Source: Geothrix sp.
GTDB taxonomy: Bacteria > Acidobacteriota > Holophagae > Holophagales > Holophagaceae
Assembly (NCBI RefSeq): GCF_020622065.1
Contig: NZ_JAHRYQ010000002.1
Coordinates: 126,867-190,866 of the forward strand
Length of the DNA stretch: 64,000 nucleotides
Direction of reading: 5' to 3'
Shown one piece after another: positions 1-7,600 of this stretch. Position numbers and translations under genes: made by a program. How positions within the stretch are numbered: position 1 is the stretch's first letter; every line of letters starts with the position of its first letter. The notes below the pieces were generated by a model. The model had not been told where the DNA came from. It did not search any database and was given only the letters and a program-made list of their open reading frames with translations.

Positions 1-575
1 GCGGGCCGGATGCCCGGGGTCAAGCGATGGAAAGCCTCGCCGCAGGCCTCGCGGATGCTGTCCGCCTCCCAGGCCGAGCAGACGACGCCGCCGCAGCCGG
101 CCTGCTGGGCCAGCTTCGCGTAGGCCAGGGCCAGATCTTCAGGCCGGCCCGCGTGGCCCAGGGCCGCCAGGGCCTCCCGGTCCAGGCTGGTCAACACCGT
201 CACCGCCAGCAGCTCCGTGCGGCCCCCGGCGGCCCGATGGGCGCGCACGGCTTCGACCGCGGCCTCCAGCATGGCGGGGCCGCCCTGGGCGTGGACATTG
301 ATGAGGCGGGGATCCAGTTGGAGCAGCACCTCCAGGGCCCGGCGCACGGTGGTGGGAATGTCGTGGAGCTTCAGATCCAGGAACACCGGCACCCGGGTCT
401 GCAACGCCTTCACGAAGGCGGGCCCTTCGGCGCAGAACAGTTCCAGCCCCACCTTCAGCATGCCCACCCGGCCCGCCAGGCGGTCCGCCATGGCCAGGGC
501 CTCCTTGGCCGTGGGCAGGTCGAGGGCCACCACGAGGCGCTCCCGGGGCGTGAGGTTGGCAGGGGCAGGGCTCAA
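1..575 (-). CDS. pyrF: Orotidine 5'-phosphate decarboxylase, C-terminal end cut by the window edge
   Basis: This enzyme decarboxylates OMP to UMP in the last step of de novo pyrimidine synthesis. About 191 codons are visible. The N-terminus reads LVVALDLPTAKEAL, the first beta strand with its substrate-binding Asp. It is followed by the family signature DLKLHDIPTTV carrying the catalytic Lys and Asp, then INVHAQGG and LAVTVLTS. The start is a TTG at 575 preceded by GGGAG about 8 nt upstream; no ATG fits before the conserved N-terminus. The gene runs off the left edge. It diverges from the unknown gene starting at 625. The family call is close to certain. Confidence 0.95.
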   Translation of the reverse strand, partial: MSPAPANLTPRERLVVALDLPTAKEALAMADRLAGRVGMLKVGLELFCAEGPAFVKALQTRVPVFLDLKLHDIPTTVRRALEVLLQLDPRLINVHAQGGPAMLEAAVEAVRAHRAAGGRTELLAVTVLTSLDREALAALGHAGRPEDLALAYAKLAQQAGCGGVVCSAWEADSIREACGEAFHRLTPGIRP

Positions 576-624
576 GACGACTCCCGTATGATGCGGAGGA
601 TCATTCTGCCATCAAGGGAGCTCC

Positions 625-1587
625 GTGTTGCTGACCGTTCCATCCCCTTCCTCGCCCCCGGCTGAGATCCGGCCCGCGCCGCCGACGCCCGCCGAGCGGG
701 AGGAGCGCCTGCTCGAGGCCTACGACTGGGGCCGCCCCCTGCCCCCGGCGCAGCCCGGTCCGGGCGCGGCAGCCGACCGTTGGCTGCGGGCCGCCGCCAC
801 CTTCGACCCCGGAACCGCCCTGCCGGGCAACCCCTTCCCCCCGGGGGCGGCCCACCGGGAGGCGGAAGCGCTGCGGGCCCTCCTGAAGGCCCCCCCCAGT
901 CAGCTCGGGAGGCGCCTCGCGGCCCTGCCCCTCCGCCAATCCGGCACGACCCTGGCCCTCTGGCGCTGGGGCCAGGCCCAGGTCTGCCAAGGGCACTTCC
1001 CCCTCGAGGTGCGGCAGGCCTGGGAGGACCGCCTCCTGGCCGCCGGCCCGGCCCTCACGCGCGGCTATGCCCTGCGCCACGCCCTCTGCTGGGCCCTGGC
1101 GGAGAAGGACGAGACCCGGTTCGCCGCGCTCAAGGCCCTCGCCACCCTGGAGACAGAATCCATCGTGGCGGGCTTCCAGCGCCTCTTCGGCCTGCTGGGC
1201 GGCCCCACCCCCGACCTGCGCCTGTGGAACCTGCCGGGCCTGGATTACCAGGACCTGCGGCTGGACCAGCTGGGGGCTCCCCAGGTGTGGATCTGCCCGG
1301 CCGGCAAGGGACCGCTGCCGGACCTTCCGCCCCGCGTGGCCTGGGTCATCCCCAGCGCCGAGGCCAGCCTGGATGCCCGCAGTGCCAGCCTTCCCGAACA
1401 CCTCCTGGAGGAGGGCCGGGCCCTCGCCACGCGCCTCCTGGCCGCGGGGAGGACCGCCCGCTTCGCCCCCAGCCGCCCGGCCTTCGAGGCGCTGGGTCTG
1501 GTCTGGTTCCCCATCCTCATCGACCTCGACGCCCAGGGAACCGTCAGGACCATCCGCATGGGGGACGCGGCACCACCGCGTCCCTGA
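625..1587 (+). CDS. Protein of unknown function, 320 aa
   Basis: I do not recognise this protein. It starts at a GTG with AAGGGAG four nt upstream. It has no signal peptide or membrane segment and is rich in Ala, Leu, Pro and Arg. The N-terminal 40 residues look disordered and the middle is helical. The last 30 residues (FPILIDLDAQGTVRTIRMGD) resemble the final strand pair of thioredoxin-like folds, but no CxxC is present, so this is only a hint. It diverges from pyrF and converges with the M1 peptidase gene, whose stop lies 21 nt beyond its own. Coding is supported by length, ribosome binding site and codon pattern. Confidence 0.75.
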   Translation: MLLTVPSPSSPPAEIRPAPPTPAEREERLLEAYDWGRPLPPAQPGPGAAADRWLRAAATFDPGTALPGNPFPPGAAHREAEALRALLKAPPSQLGRRLAALPLRQSGTTLALWRWGQAQVCQGHFPLEVRQAWEDRLLAAGPALTRGYALRHALCWALAEKDETRFAALKALATLETESIVAGFQRLFGLLGGPTPDLRLWNLPGLDYQDLRLDQLGAPQVWICPAGKGPLPDLPPRVAWVIPSAEASLDARSASLPEHLLEEGRALATRLLAAGRTARFAPSRPAFEALGLVWFPILIDLDAQGTVRTIRMGDAAPPRP

Positions 1588-1608
1588 GTCCATCCCGCGA
1601 AGGGGATG

Positions 1609-3555
1609 TCACCCGATCCCGCAGCCCTGCAGCCAGCCGGCCACCGTGCCCCAGACCAGGTGCGACCAGTAGTGGAACCCCCGCCGCACGGGCTTCGCGG
1701 TGTAGCTGGCGTGGAGCCGGTCCTTGAGCATCGGGTAGTTGCCATCGGGATCCAGGACCGCCGCCACGACGGGCGAGTTGAACTCGTAGGTGATCCACCG
1801 ATCCTGGCCATCCCAGACGAGCCGCTGCTCCTCCCGGTTCTCCAGCCGCACCCACAGCGTGATCGGCACCTTGAGGCCCCCCCTCCGCTCGAGGGTGATG
1901 GAACCCACCCGGCCAGGCGCGGCGGGCTGCGGCGCGGCGAAGACAGGCCCCTTCTCCGAGATCAGCCAGCCGCCCTGGGTGACCTCCTGGGACTTCGCGC
2001 CGCGGATGGCGTAGTCGAGCACCTCGGTACCCTCGACGAAATCCCGCCAGAACCCTGAGAGATCACGGCCCGACACCCGCTCGGCAATGCGCTTGAAGTC
2101 CTGCCGGACCGGATGCCGGAAGGCCATCTCCTGGGCGTAGGCGCGCATGACCTGCTCCATCACCGGCCGGCCCAGCATCGCCTCGAGCTGGTTGAGGACC
2201 TGGGTGGCCTTGCCGTAGGCCGTGACGAAGTAGCTCTGGGCGTTGAGGGTCTTGAACCCGAAACGCGTCAGGGGATCCGCGGAGGGCTGGTTCCAATAGC
2301 CCACCCATTCCAGAAAATCCGTGGATACCCGGAACCTCCGGCTGCTGAACAGGCTGTGATAGGTGCGTTCCAAAGCCTTGTGCGTGAACCAGGTGTTGAA
2401 GCCCTCATCCAGCCAGGGCTCTTCGAACTCGTTGCTGGCCAGCATGCCGTAGAAGAACTGGTGGCCGAACTCGTGAACGGTCACCTGCTCGGGTTCCAGG
2501 CGGCGCTGCAGGGGGTCGAACCCCACCGACCCGGCGGTGATGAGGGTGGGGTATTCCATCCCGTCGGCGCCTTCGGCCTGCTCGGGTGTGTCAATCACCG
2601 TCAGCGTCGGATAGGGGTACTTGAAGTACCATTCCTCGCTCCAGCGCAGGGCGTTCTCCACGGCGCGCCGCTGCCGCTGGAAGCTTCCCCGGTGGCGGTC
2701 GTCGATGTAGTAGAACACCTGCACGCCCCGATACTCGTGCATGGCGGGTTTCCGCCAGCTCTCCCGGGGCATCACGGCCCAAGCGAAATCATGGACATCC
2801 TCGGCATGGAGGCGCCAGATCACATTCAGCGGCCGCTTGGGATCCTTCTCGATCTCGGTGATGAAGTTGGTCTGGGTGCCGGTATGGGCCAGCCCCAGCG
2901 CGTTCGGCAGGGACAGGGCCACATCGTAGACGCCGAAATCGGCGAAGAACTCCGTGTTGGCGTGATAGGCGTGGCAGTTCCAGCGATCGCCCTGATAGAC
3001 GCCCACCTTCGGGAACCACTGGCCGGACATGAGGAAGTCGCCGGCCCAGCCGCTGCGGGCAAAGACCTTCGGATAGCGGTTCTCCCAGGTGATCTCCAGG
3101 TGGATGGTCTCGCCAGGGACCACGGCCCGCGGCAGCTTCAACCAGTGGACCGTCTCGTCCTCGCCCACATGGCCCTGGAGCTCCCGCCCCTCCATCCGCA
3201 CGCTGATGAGCCGGCAATAGCCCCAGGAGGAAGCTTCGGAGGGCCTGTCCTGATGATCGGAGCGCAGGCGCCCGCCGCTTTCCTTCACGAACAGGCTCTG
3301 GGGGCCCTTGAAGGCGTTCAGGTAGAGGTGCAGCGGCAGCTCCTGGGTGGGGGCCGTGCCCGTGTTGCGCCAGGAGAGGGTCTCCGTTCCCTCCAGCGTC
3401 TTGTGCTCGAAGTCCAGGGTTGCCTCGATGCGGTAGTTGGCGATCCTCGGCGACTTCGCCTTGTCGAACCACTTCTCCGGCGTCCAGGTCCGCGGCCCCG
3501 CCCCCAGCCCCGTGGCCGCAAGCAGCACCAACGCAGCCACCATGTGGCGTCTCAT
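1609..3555 (-). CDS. Secreted M1-family zinc metallopeptidase
   Basis: This is an aminopeptidase-type M1 peptidase, probably periplasmic or outer-membrane associated. MRRHMVAALVLLAATGLGAG is a signal peptide. The zinc site is HEFGH, with the third ligand in WLDEGFN 18 residues later. DGMEYP stands where the GAMEN exopeptidase motif usually sits, as in M1 relatives not confined to classical aminopeptidase activity. The protein is 648 aa with the start at 3555, chosen because GGGAGG lies seven nt upstream; the frame stays open for nine more codons. The C-terminal quarter is beta-rich. It is not in an obvious operon. The next feature upstream is the divergent initiator tRNA. Confidence 0.92.
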   Translation of the reverse strand: MRRHMVAALVLLAATGLGAGPRTWTPEKWFDKAKSPRIANYRIEATLDFEHKTLEGTETLSWRNTGTAPTQELPLHLYLNAFKGPQSLFVKESGGRLRSDHQDRPSEASSWGYCRLISVRMEGRELQGHVGEDETVHWLKLPRAVVPGETIHLEITWENRYPKVFARSGWAGDFLMSGQWFPKVGVYQGDRWNCHAYHANTEFFADFGVYDVALSLPNALGLAHTGTQTNFITEIEKDPKRPLNVIWRLHAEDVHDFAWAVMPRESWRKPAMHEYRGVQVFYYIDDRHRGSFQRQRRAVENALRWSEEWYFKYPYPTLTVIDTPEQAEGADGMEYPTLITAGSVGFDPLQRRLEPEQVTVHEFGHQFFYGMLASNEFEEPWLDEGFNTWFTHKALERTYHSLFSSRRFRVSTDFLEWVGYWNQPSADPLTRFGFKTLNAQSYFVTAYGKATQVLNQLEAMLGRPVMEQVMRAYAQEMAFRHPVRQDFKRIAERVSGRDLSGFWRDFVEGTEVLDYAIRGAKSQEVTQGGWLISEKGPVFAAPQPAAPGRVGSITLERRGGLKVPITLWVRLENREEQRLVWDGQDRWITYEFNSPVVAAVLDPDGNYPMLKDRLHASYTAKPVRRGFHYWSHLVWGTVAGWLQGCGIG

Positions 3556-3607
3556 CGAACCTCCCGAGCGTCCGTCGAGCATACCAACACCCGCCCAAGG
3601 TGCGTCC

Positions 3608-3635
3608 TTGCCGTTCCCGCAATCCCTGCTACACT
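3608..3635 (+). promoter_or_regulatory. Promoter of the initiator tRNA
   Basis: TTGCCG (3608-3613) and TACACT (3630-3635) are separated by 16 nt. The tRNA 5' end lies 11 nt beyond the -10 box. The same TACACT hexamer serves as the proposed -10 of feoA. Confidence 0.6.
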
Positions 3636-3646
3636 CAAGTTCCTAC

Positions 3647-3723
<77 letters not shown>

Positions 3724-3731
3724 AACGCATG

Positions 3732-3758
3732 AAAACCGGAGCCGAGTGCTCCGGTTTT
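3732..3758 (+). terminator. Rho-independent terminator after tRNA-fMet
   Basis: Perfect 11-bp stem AAAACCGGAGC / GCTCCGGTTTT with a 5-nt loop, ending in four T. It lies 8 nt after the tRNA CCA. Confidence 0.8.
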
Positions 3759-3783
3759 CGCGTACGCCCGTACCTGACAGGCG

Positions 3784-3846
3784 GGATTTGGACCTGCGAG
3801 TGGCAGCCGCCGGATGAGCGCCCCGCGACGGCGACGGTTCAAATCC
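3784..3846. repeat. Inverted pair of T-arm-like sequences
   Basis: GGATTTGGACC (3784-3794) is, with one mismatch, the reverse complement of GGTTCAAATCC (3836-3846). The latter is identical to the T-arm core of the tRNA at 3699-3709. No complete tRNA can be folded between or around them on either strand. It may be a decayed tRNA or an old integration scar. Confidence 0.4.
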
Positions 3847-3851
3847 AGTCC

Positions 3852-3871
3852 TTTACTTGTTTTTAAGTAAA
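3852..3871 (-). terminator. Weak AT-rich hairpin after the HicB-like gene
   Basis: TTTACTT / AAGTAAA, a 7-bp stem with a 6-nt T-rich loop, about 35 nt past the stop of the gene ending at 3906 on the minus strand. The whole 3847-3900 stretch is strikingly AT-rich for this genome. Function as a terminator is inferred from position only. Confidence 0.35.
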
Positions 3872-3905
3872 TAAGTCATTTATTTTATTGTATTTAATTT
3901 GATCC

Positions 3906-4235
3906 TCATCCTCTGCGCAAAGGTCCCCCCGGCAGCATCCCACGCATGCGGCGCTCGTAGCGAAGAATGATCGGGGTGAGTTCCTGAAGCGAAAGGGCCA
4001 CGGAGGTCCCAGAGCTGGAAGGCGTCTGCAACAGGAAGTCCCGTGGCGGATGCCCGGCATCCGCCTGATCCAGAAGAGCCTCCAGAGCCAAAGCCCTGAC
4101 CTCGCGGAGGGCCTCTTCCTTGGATGCTTCGCTAACGACACCCAGGAATCCCCCCTTCTTGTCCCGGGCGACCGCGACATGCAACTTGCCGTCTCGGGAT
4201 TCGTCCACTTGGAAAAGCATCGGGGCCTTCTTCAT
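3906..4235 (-). CDS. Small HicB-like protein, 109 aa
   Basis: The start is an ATG at 4235 with GGAGG six nt upstream; the frame remains open upstream but without a ribosome site. The core GGFLGVVSEASKEEALREVR followed by ALEALL resembles the N-terminal strand-helix unit of HicB antitoxins, where a substrate-like beta strand is followed by a helix rich in Glu and Ala. No HicA toxin gene lies on either side, and the C-terminal part (RYERRMRGMLPGG) is not a recognisable DNA-binding domain. It could be an orphan antitoxin or an unrelated small protein with a RNase-H-like half fold. It sits just after the tRNA in a low-GC pocket. Confidence 0.6.
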   Translation of the reverse strand: MKKAPMLFQVDESRDGKLHVAVARDKKGGFLGVVSEASKEEALREVRALALEALLDQADAGHPPRDFLLQTPSSSGTSVALSLQELTPIILRYERRMRGMLPGGPLRRG

Positions 4236-4350
4236 GACTTCCTCCGTTGAACTTGAGGTATTCCCATGGGTTCCCGGCGAGTCCAGGAGATCGCTTCTGG
4301 GCATCCTCGATGGATCGATCAGCGATGGGCCCGTGAGCTTGGCGGGGTGA

Positions 4351-7300
4351 TCAAGGTTTGTCGAAACGGGTCTTAAAGGCGGCATCCCTGGCGAGATCCG
4401 GGAACAGGGGCTGCAGCGGACGAATGTCGGCGTTGTCCTGCGTCGTGGCCGTGACCGCAAAGACCTTCACCCGCGAATCCTTGGGGAGGGTCAGGGTCCT
4501 GGCTCCGGCCGGGATGTCCACGGCGATGGCGAACAGGTAGCAATAGGCATAGACATCATCCTGGCCCTTGGCGTGGTGATGGGAGGCCCACCAGACCGGG
4601 CGGCCGGCCTTCAGGAAAGCCGGCGCGATGCGCTCCAGATCGTTGTTGATCGAGTAGGTTTTCTCATCAACCTCGCCCTTGAACACGCGGTTGTCCCAGG
4701 AACCCACATAGCCGGTCCAGCGTGGGACCTCCACCAACTCGGCCCGGTCCCCGGCCATGAAAGCGGCCTTCACATCCTCGTTGGTCGCGGCCACCAGCAG
4801 GTGCGCTCGCGTGGTTCCCTCGGGAAGAGTCAAGGTCTGGCCTGCACAGGTGAGCGCATTCTTCTGGCCGTCACCGCGGGGGCCGATCTGGAAGCGGATG
4901 CCGCCGGCCTCCACCGCCTCGCCCATCATTTCGGAGGGGTAGCTTGCATAGGGCTCCATGGCCCCGCCCTCCATGCGGTTCGCGTTGGTGCTGAAGACCG
5001 CCGCATCGAACCGGAGCGGCAGGGGCTGTGCCGATGGCGGGGTCAGACGGGCGGGAGCCTCCACCTGCAAGCCGATCGTCCGCAGCTGGTAGGGCGTGAA
5101 AGCCAGCTTCAGGGTCCCCTTTTGCAACGGCAGCTCAGCCAAGGATCGCTCGAGGCCATCCAGTTCCTTCGCGCTGCGGATCGGACCCGCGGCCCTGAGA
5201 TCGATTTCAGTCTGTGAACCCCGGAGCTCCTGAAGGCGGACCACGATGGCCGTTCCATCCTCCGACCGCTTGAGTGCCTGAATGGCCACATCCGGCGTGG
5301 ATGTGCGCAGAAGGCTGAAGCTGCGGCCGAGCGAGCCCGCATGTTTGGGGACGGCGAAGGCGGCCAAGGGCTGATCCTGGCGCAGGGCGAGCCAGGGCGC
5401 GCCCTGCCAGCCCCCGGAATGGCCTGCCAGACCGTAGGTGAAGCTGTGGCGACCCCAGTCCTGCCAGCGTTGTTCGCGGTAATCCTTGCCGACGCCGGGC
5501 GTGTAGAGCAGCGTCAGCCGCAGGGTGTGGTCATCGGGCTTGTCGGTGCCGTATTTGGCTCCCGTCAGCAGGGTCACGCCGTACCCGGCCTGGGCGTCCG
5601 TGAGGTCCATCCAACCGTGGGTGGGCACTTCGTACTTCTTCGGGTCGTTGTTGCCCCGCTCGATGGTGCCCAGGTCCAGGTTGTAGGTGGCCTTCGCATG
5701 GGCGGCGGCCAGGGGGAAGGTGGCCTTCAGGCTGGCCTCCGGCGTCTTCCAGTCCACGAGGTTTGAAATCTCCACGCGGTCCCCGGCGGCCCCGGCGGCG
5801 AGCCGGATGGTCTGGACGAAGCGCGAGCCCTCGCTTTCCCGGACGACCTCCAAGGCGACGCGGACAGGCCCGTCCTCGCTCACACGGATGGCGGCCGGAC
5901 CGGACACATGGGCGCGGGGAGGTTTCTGGCGGTCGGCCCAATCCATGTTCCAGGCCGGCCAGCGCTGCGGTTTCTCAGACTGAAAGGCCAGCCGGGCGGG
6001 TGCGGACAAGAGCTCGCGCTTGAGCTGCTTGTCGAATACGCTCTCGATGTCCCCGGCCCCGTTGAGCTTCACGCGGTAGCGGGCATTCTCCGCCATGCGC
6101 CCTTGCACCTTCAGCTCGCCGGCCGCGGGGGCCTTGCCCGGCCGCAGGCCGTACACCGCGAAGCCCAGGCTGGGCACATGGGCCTGGAACAGCACCCGGC
6201 GGCGGCCATCGGGCCCCGTCGTCATCTGGGTGGGAAGGGCCGCGCCCGCGGCATCCACCGCTGTGACCTGGGATTCGGCTTCGAGTTCACGGGGAAGCAG
6301 GGCCTCCACCAGGTCCTTCCGGGCGATGCCCAGGGCGTTGTAGACCACGATCGGCACGCCCTCCACGCGCGTGTCCAGGCCCCGGGCCACGGCGCCCACG
6401 GCGTCCCCCAGCGTGCCTTCGAAGGCCCTGGCGGCGAGGAGACCATCGTTCCAGGAATACTCATAGGCCTTGGGCAGGCTGGTGCCCGGCAGGATGTCGT
6501 GGAACTGGTTCCTCAGCATGAGGCCCCAGGCTTTCTCAAGGGTCGTGGCCGGATAGGGGCTGGCCTGGAGCAGGTCGGCGGCCACCGAGGCTTTTTCGGC
6601 CGCATCCGCCAGCAGCTCGTCCTGCCGGTTCATCTGCTTCATGAAGGCGGCCGAGGTGAGAGAGCCCGCGGAGTGCTGGGTGAGCAGGAGGTCCCCCTTG
6701 TAGCCCGGCAGCTTGGCCTTCTGACTTTCCGTAATGGCCTCGAACATCAGGTCGGCCCTCCCGGCGATCACCCTCACCGGCCCCTTGGCCGCGAGGCCCT
6801 GCCACAGGGTCCGCAGCGAGTCGTCGAAGGGCGCGCTCCCTTCGTCCCCGTTGCCGTTGTAGAGGTAGTCCACCTTCAGGCCACTGCTGACGCCGTTGGC
6901 ATCCAGCCGCTTCACCCAGGCCTCCCCCGTGAGGGGCGTGGTGAGGTGCGCGTCGTAGCTCCCCGGGTTCAGGGCCGCGATGATCGAGCGGCCGTCGGGG
7001 CCTTCCCAGCGACCCACATTGAAGGGCACGCCGTTGGCCGACCCCCAGGTGAGCTTCTGGGTGGAGAAGCCCTTCAGGCCGCAGTGGGCCAGGATGGACG
7101 GCAGGGAGGCGGGAAAGCCGAAACAGTCGGGCAGCATGTACTCGGAGCTTTCGGTGCCGAATTCCCGCTTGAAGAAGGTGTGGCCCAGCAGCAGCTGGCG
7201 GATCAGGGACTCCGAGGACGGCACATTCACATCCGATTCCTCCCAGGCGGAGCCCGCGGGGAACCACTGGCCTTTGGCCACATATCCCTTCAACCTTGCG

Positions 7301-7572
7301 TACTCGCCCGGAAAATACTCCTGGAACATCTGGTAGCGGCCCGCGCCGCTCCAATTGAAGACATACTCCGGGTGCTGCTCCATCAGCGCGAAGTTGTCGT
7401 ACAGCGTGTTCCGCAGCATCTCCCGGACCACCAGCGGGTAGGACCAGCGCCACTGGGTGTCCAGGTGGGAGTAGTTCATCACATAGAGGGTCCGCTCCTT
7501 CGACAGATCCGGAGGCGCGGCCGCGAGCGCGAGGCCCAGGCCGGTGAGGGCGGCGGTGCGGAGAAGGCGCAT
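4351..7572 (-). CDS. Exported GH38 alpha-mannosidase
   Basis: A 1073-aa glycoside hydrolase of family 38. Metal ligands His and Asp lie in SHLDTQWRW near residue 35. The nucleophile Asp is in LPDCFGFPASLP. The central three-helix domain and C-terminal beta domains follow in the usual order. MRLLRTAALTGLGLALAAAP is a signal peptide, so hydrolysis should take place outside the cytoplasm; the E. coli relative MngB is cytoplasmic. The start at 7572 has AGGAG six nt upstream. It is the last gene of a PTS operon, 28 nt after the HPr-EI-EIIA gene. Likely substrates are alpha-mannosides, possibly mannosylglycerate-like compounds or glycans. The exact substrate cannot be read from sequence. Confidence 0.93.
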   Translation of the reverse strand: MRLLRTAALTGLGLALAAAPPDLSKERTLYVMNYSHLDTQWRWSYPLVVREMLRNTLYDNFALMEQHPEYVFNWSGAGRYQMFQEYFPGEYARLKGYVAKGQWFPAGSAWEESDVNVPSSESLIRQLLLGHTFFKREFGTESSEYMLPDCFGFPASLPSILAHCGLKGFSTQKLTWGSANGVPFNVGRWEGPDGRSIIAALNPGSYDAHLTTPLTGEAWVKRLDANGVSSGLKVDYLYNGNGDEGSAPFDDSLRTLWQGLAAKGPVRVIAGRADLMFEAITESQKAKLPGYKGDLLLTQHSAGSLTSAAFMKQMNRQDELLADAAEKASVAADLLQASPYPATTLEKAWGLMLRNQFHDILPGTSLPKAYEYSWNDGLLAARAFEGTLGDAVGAVARGLDTRVEGVPIVVYNALGIARKDLVEALLPRELEAESQVTAVDAAGAALPTQMTTGPDGRRRVLFQAHVPSLGFAVYGLRPGKAPAAGELKVQGRMAENARYRVKLNGAGDIESVFDKQLKRELLSAPARLAFQSEKPQRWPAWNMDWADRQKPPRAHVSGPAAIRVSEDGPVRVALEVVRESEGSRFVQTIRLAAGAAGDRVEISNLVDWKTPEASLKATFPLAAAHAKATYNLDLGTIERGNNDPKKYEVPTHGWMDLTDAQAGYGVTLLTGAKYGTDKPDDHTLRLTLLYTPGVGKDYREQRWQDWGRHSFTYGLAGHSGGWQGAPWLALRQDQPLAAFAVPKHAGSLGRSFSLLRTSTPDVAIQALKRSEDGTAIVVRLQELRGSQTEIDLRAAGPIRSAKELDGLERSLAELPLQKGTLKLAFTPYQLRTIGLQVEAPARLTPPSAQPLPLRFDAAVFSTNANRMEGGAMEPYASYPSEMMGEAVEAGGIRFQIGPRGDGQKNALTCAGQTLTLPEGTTRAHLLVAATNEDVKAAFMAGDRAELVEVPRWTGYVGSWDNRVFKGEVDEKTYSINNDLERIAPAFLKAGRPVWWASHHHAKGQDDVYAYCYLFAIAVDIPAGARTLTLPKDSRVKVFAVTATTQDNADIRPLQPLFPDLARDAAFKTRFDKP

Positions 7573-7600
7573 GGGGGCTCCTGGAATGGCGTGGGTGGTC

